This document shows positions 6,323-8,009 of a stretch of 8,009 bases of DNA, piece by piece. How positions within the stretch are numbered: the stretch's first letter is position 1; each line of letters opens with the position of its first letter. This DNA comes from Pseudorhodoplanes sp. (GTDB lineage Bacteria; Pseudomonadota; Alphaproteobacteria; Rhizobiales; Xanthobacteraceae), in the NCBI GenBank assembly GCA_008933495.1, contig WBUW01000118.1, positions 1 through 8,009 of the forward strand, in the 5' to 3' direction. A program made the position numbers and the translations under genes. Below the pieces are notes generated by a model. That model was given only the letters and a program-made list of their open reading frames with translations, had not been told where the DNA came from and did no database searches.

Positions 6323-6341
6323 GGTAATGATAATCAGTCGC
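6323..6341. promoter_or_regulatory. Fur-box-like sequence
   Basis: GGTAATGATAATCAGTCGC matches the classical 19-bp Fur consensus at 15 of 19 positions; the left half and centre match best. It sits just downstream of the 6288-6316 promoter, where binding would block transcription. Many alphaproteobacteria use Irr or RirA for iron control and a Mur-type Fur, so this is tentative. Confidence 0.3.
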
Positions 6342-6417
6342 GGGCTGGATGCGGCCGAAAGGTCGTTGTTGAAAATGCCGCTCGGCCTGATCCGAAGCCA
6401 TCGAGTCCGCGGACATG

Positions 6418-6445
6418 TGTTACTGACCGAATGTTACTGACCGAA
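6418..6445 (+). repeat. Tandem 14-bp duplication ending in the DUF4202 start codon
   Basis: TGTTACTGACCGAA occurs twice head to tail (6418-6431 and 6432-6445). The last A of the second copy is the first base of the start codon. The repeat places an extra ATG at 6431 in another frame, and an in-frame TGA at 6424-6426 excludes an upstream start. Confidence 0.9.
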
Positions 6446-7089
6446 TGGTTGAACGATCACAACGTTTCTCCAAGGCAATCGCGGACATTGATACGGCCAA
6501 TGCCGGGGATCCGCGGACGATCGTCGTAAGCGGGGCAACGCGCCCCTATGAGGTCGTCTATTCGGAACGCATGACGCGTCGCCTCGAGGCAATGTATCCG
6601 GACGCCTCCGAACTGTTACGCATCGCCGCACGCGGGCAGCATCTCCGGCGCTTCGACATTCCGCGCGCCACATTCGCGCAAGGCCGCGAGGGTTATAATG
6701 AATGGCGCCGCACCTGCCGCGAGCATCATGCCGGCTTGCTGCGCGACATCATGAACCGCAACGGTTATTCGAACGAGGAGATCGAGCAGACGACGAAACT
6801 CGTCAAGAAGGAACGGCTGAAGAAGGACCGGGACTCCCAGGCGCTCGAGAATGTCGTCGATATCGTCTTTCTCGAGCATTATTTCGACGAGTTCAGCGCC
6901 AAATACCGCGGTTACGACGATGCCAAGATGGTCGATATTCTCGGCAAGACCTTGCGGAAGATGTCGCCGAAGGGGCACCAGGCCGCGCTCTCGCTCGATT
7001 TGCCGGCGCGCACGCGCCGGCTTGTGCACGCGGCTATCGAGCGCGAGGCAAACTCACTTGCAAGGCTGGCGGAGACCGCGGTCGATTGA
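6445..7089 (+). CDS. DUF4202 domain protein
   Basis: The 214-aa soluble protein matches what I know of the DUF4202 family along its full length: an N-terminal ERSQRFSKAIADIDTANAGDP, then VYSERMTRRLEAMYPDASELLRIAARGQHLRR (near 39-69), a charged middle with KKERLKKDRDSQALENVVDIVFLEHYFDEF, and KMSPKGHQAALSLDLP near the end. The ordered His residues (H66, H94/H95, H145 region) and the 'vvdivFLEHY' helix faintly recall HD-type all-helical hydrolases; that is speculation. The biochemical function is not established to my knowledge. The start is fixed by an upstream in-frame TGA, yet no clear ribosome binding site precedes it, only the 14-bp repeat. The gene lies 30 bases before the DsrC-family gene, so the two are probably co-transcribed and DUF4202 may serve sulfur metabolism. 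Confidence 0.88.
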   Translation: MVERSQRFSKAIADIDTANAGDPRTIVVSGATRPYEVVYSERMTRRLEAMYPDASELLRIAARGQHLRRFDIPRATFAQGREGYNEWRRTCREHHAGLLRDIMNRNGYSNEEIEQTTKLVKKERLKKDRDSQALENVVDIVFLEHYFDEFSAKYRGYDDAKMVDILGKTLRKMSPKGHQAALSLDLPARTRRLVHAAIEREANSLARLAETAVD

Positions 7090-7109
7090 GACGGACCAGC
7101 CGATTGGGC

Positions 7110-7114
7110 GGAGG
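7110..7114 (+). promoter_or_regulatory. Strong ribosome binding site of the DsrC-family gene
   Basis: GGAGG stands 5 bases before ATG 7120. It supports translation from this start, so the basic N-terminal extension is part of the protein. The internal ATG at 7375, which would give a conventional short DsrC, has no such sequence. Confidence 0.75.
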
Positions 7115-7119
7115 ATGGC

Positions 7120-7725
7120 ATGGCAACGAAGCGCAGCACTGCCAAAGCGCGCAGGAAGAAATCGCGTCCGGCCTCGGGCTCCGGAACGGGCGCGAAGCAG
7201 GCGCGCCGGACGAAACCCGGAAAAGGCAAATCGCCGGTCAAATCGAAGACCGCGCCGCCGTCAAGCCGCAAGCCTGTCAAACGGCGCAAGAGCGCCAAAG
7301 CCGCCAGCCCGGTGCCGGTCGCACGCGCCGGCGGAGCACCATCGGTTCTGCAACGGCAGGCGTCGCCGCGCACGATGCTCGCCATCTTGCATCCGAGCGC
7401 GGACGCCGGGTTTGATCCGGATTTTCGCGATGCGCCGGAAGGCTGGACCCGCGCCGCCGCCGTCGCCCGGGCATCCGCCGCCGGCCTGGCGCTGACCGAG
7501 GATCACTGGGAAGTTGTCCGCGTCCTGCAAGGCAGCTACCGGGACGAGGCATCGCCGCGCCTCAGGCTGTTGCGCGACGCCCTCGAGGCGCGCTTCGCGA
7601 GCAAGGGCGGCATGAAATATCTGTACCATATTCTGCCGGGCGGCCCGATCGCACAGGGCTGCGCTCTGGCTGGACTGAAGCCGCCGCACGGGGCGCAAAG
7701 TGCATCGTTCGGGAGCGTGGCGTAA
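7120..7725 (+). CDS. DsrC/TusE-family protein with a long basic N-terminal extension
   Basis: DsrC-family proteins bind sulfur on C-terminal cysteines and work with DsrAB, TusBCD/DsrEFH or as regulators. The domain occupies about residues 86-201: GFDPDFRDAPEGWTRAAA, LALTEDHWEVVRVLQGSY and YLYHILPGGPIAQGCALAGLKPP are family landmarks. C181 is the upstream conserved cysteine (Cys-B). The usual near-terminal cysteine (Cys-A) is missing; the chain instead ends GAQSASFGSVA, and C181 is the only cysteine. Residues 1-94 contain no Asp or Glu, and 23 of the first 60 are Lys or Arg, with many Ala, Pro and Ser, like a histone H1 tail. Typical DsrC/TusE proteins are only about 105-115 aa. A strong GGAGG supports the long start. 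The variant probably cannot form the two-cysteine trisulfide and may be regulatory or DNA-associated. Confidence 0.9.
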   Translation: MATKRSTAKARRKKSRPASGSGTGAKQARRTKPGKGKSPVKSKTAPPSSRKPVKRRKSAKAASPVPVARAGGAPSVLQRQASPRTMLAILHPSADAGFDPDFRDAPEGWTRAAAVARASAAGLALTEDHWEVVRVLQGSYRDEASPRLRLLRDALEARFASKGGMKYLYHILPGGPIAQGCALAGLKPPHGAQSASFGSVA

Positions 7726-7740
7726 GTCAGCCGCACGCAA

Positions 7741-8009
7741 TCAGGCGCCGCGCGTTCCCGCGCCTCGCTTGCAGCCATGGATGAACGCAATAAAGCGGTC
7801 GGTCCAGCGCCCGCTTCGCGCCGTCGATCGCAGATGGCAGAAGCTTGCAAGCATGTTGCCCTTGACGATCCCGTCGTACCGGCCGTCGATACCGCGGCCG
7901 CGCACCATTCGGTACGCATAGCGTATTGAAGGATCAATCTGATCCAGCGCGGCAAAATGAAATTCGTGCGCCGGGATGCGCGCGGCGCGGGCCGGCGCAA
8001 CCTGTGCCC
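7741..8009 (-). CDS. C-terminal end of a CobB/DsrN-family amidase (5' part outside window)
   Basis: On the minus strand an open frame enters from the right edge (first complete codon at 8007) and stops with TGA at 7743-7741, giving 88 residues. It contains AHEFHFAALD (H14, H17), matching the HEFHY motif that carries the catalytic His of the class I glutamine amidotransferase domain in CobB/CbiA. GRGIDGRYDGIVKGNMLASFCHLRS follows, typical of the C-terminal end of these proteins. Members are cobyrinate a,c-diamide synthase (vitamin B12) or DsrN, which amidates the sirohaem of dissimilatory sulfite reductase. The RGRGIDGRYDG form and the sulfur-gene setting favour DsrN, but this end alone cannot decide. 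It converges on the DsrC-family gene with 15 bases between the stops and no terminator. The tail GTRGA is short and Gly/Arg-rich. Confidence 0.75.
   Translation of the reverse strand, partial: AQVAPARAARIPAHEFHFAALDQIDPSIRYAYRMVRGRGIDGRYDGIVKGNMLASFCHLRSTARSGRWTDRFIAFIHGCKRGAGTRGA

Larger units (their letters stand above)
5833..6444. other. 612-bp intergenic region between divergent tusA and DUF4202 genes
   Basis: Several open frames cross this stretch, but all have Arg/Pro/Ser-rich shadow-like composition, no ribosome binding site and no recognisable motif. I see no tRNA or rRNA. Positions 5914-6090 show nothing notable. Regulatory-looking sequence is concentrated at 6091-6163 (a dyad and AT-rich promoter-like pairs) and 6288-6341 (a promoter and Fur-like box). 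The length is unusual for this otherwise compact window and would suit divergent regulation, a long leader or a small RNA. Confidence 0.6.

Noticed and set aside
6215..6529. A 104-codon plus-strand frame across the intergenic region and the DUF4202 start
   Set aside because: It overlaps the conserved DUF4202 N-terminus, shows no family features and has no ribosome binding site.
7536..8000. A 154-codon minus-strand frame over the right end
   Set aside because: It is a shadow: a different minus-strand frame carries the CobB/DsrN motifs, and the left part lies antisense to the DsrC domain.

Overview
The window looks like a sulfur-oxidation locus from a moderately GC-rich proteobacterium. Protein style and codon use suggest an alphaproteobacterium, but nothing here fixes the taxon. 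The firm identifications are dissimilatory APS reductase (aprBA), a TusA sulfur carrier beside a YeeE/YedE (TsuA-type) transporter, and a DsrC/TusE-family protein. A gene end at the right edge belongs to the CobB/DsrN amidase family. I infer that the cell oxidises reduced sulfur through sulfite and APS, probably with a reverse-Dsr system encoded outside the window.

Layout. Positions 1-3484 (+) read as one transcription block: the end of aprB, aprA (one-base overlap), an intercistronic hairpin, a 139-aa unrecognised protein, a SlyD-like FKBP isomerase and a 53-aa small protein with a good ribosome binding site. A metallophosphoesterase follows (3566-4330, +). It faces a minus-strand pair, tusA (5832-5596) then yeeE (5493-4390). 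yeeE appears to have its own promoter, with a perfect 16-bp AT-rich dyad over the predicted transcription start. Positions 5833-6444 hold no convincing gene, but contain several promoter-like pairs, a 17-bp GC-rich dyad, a Fur-box-like sequence and a tandem 14-bp repeat ending in the next start codon. Then come a DUF4202 protein (6445-7089, +) and the DsrC-family gene (7120-7725, +), which look like a two-gene operon. A minus-strand gene end (8009-7741) converges on them with a 15-bp gap.

How the genes fit. AprBA converts sulfite and AMP to APS, with electrons leaving through the AprB iron-sulfur clusters. TusA and YeeE handle uptake or transfer of thiosulfate or sulfane sulfur. DsrC-family proteins carry sulfur to DsrAB or act as regulators, and DsrN-type amidases modify the sirohaem of DsrAB. 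The FKBP and the two small unrecognised proteins may help AprBA mature or work; this is inferred from position only.

The most unusual item is the DsrC-family protein. It has about 90 extra N-terminal residues, rich in Lys and Arg and without a single acidic residue, like a histone H1 tail. It also keeps only the upstream of the two family cysteines. This points to a nucleic-acid-associated or regulatory DsrC variant rather than an ordinary sulfur carrier.
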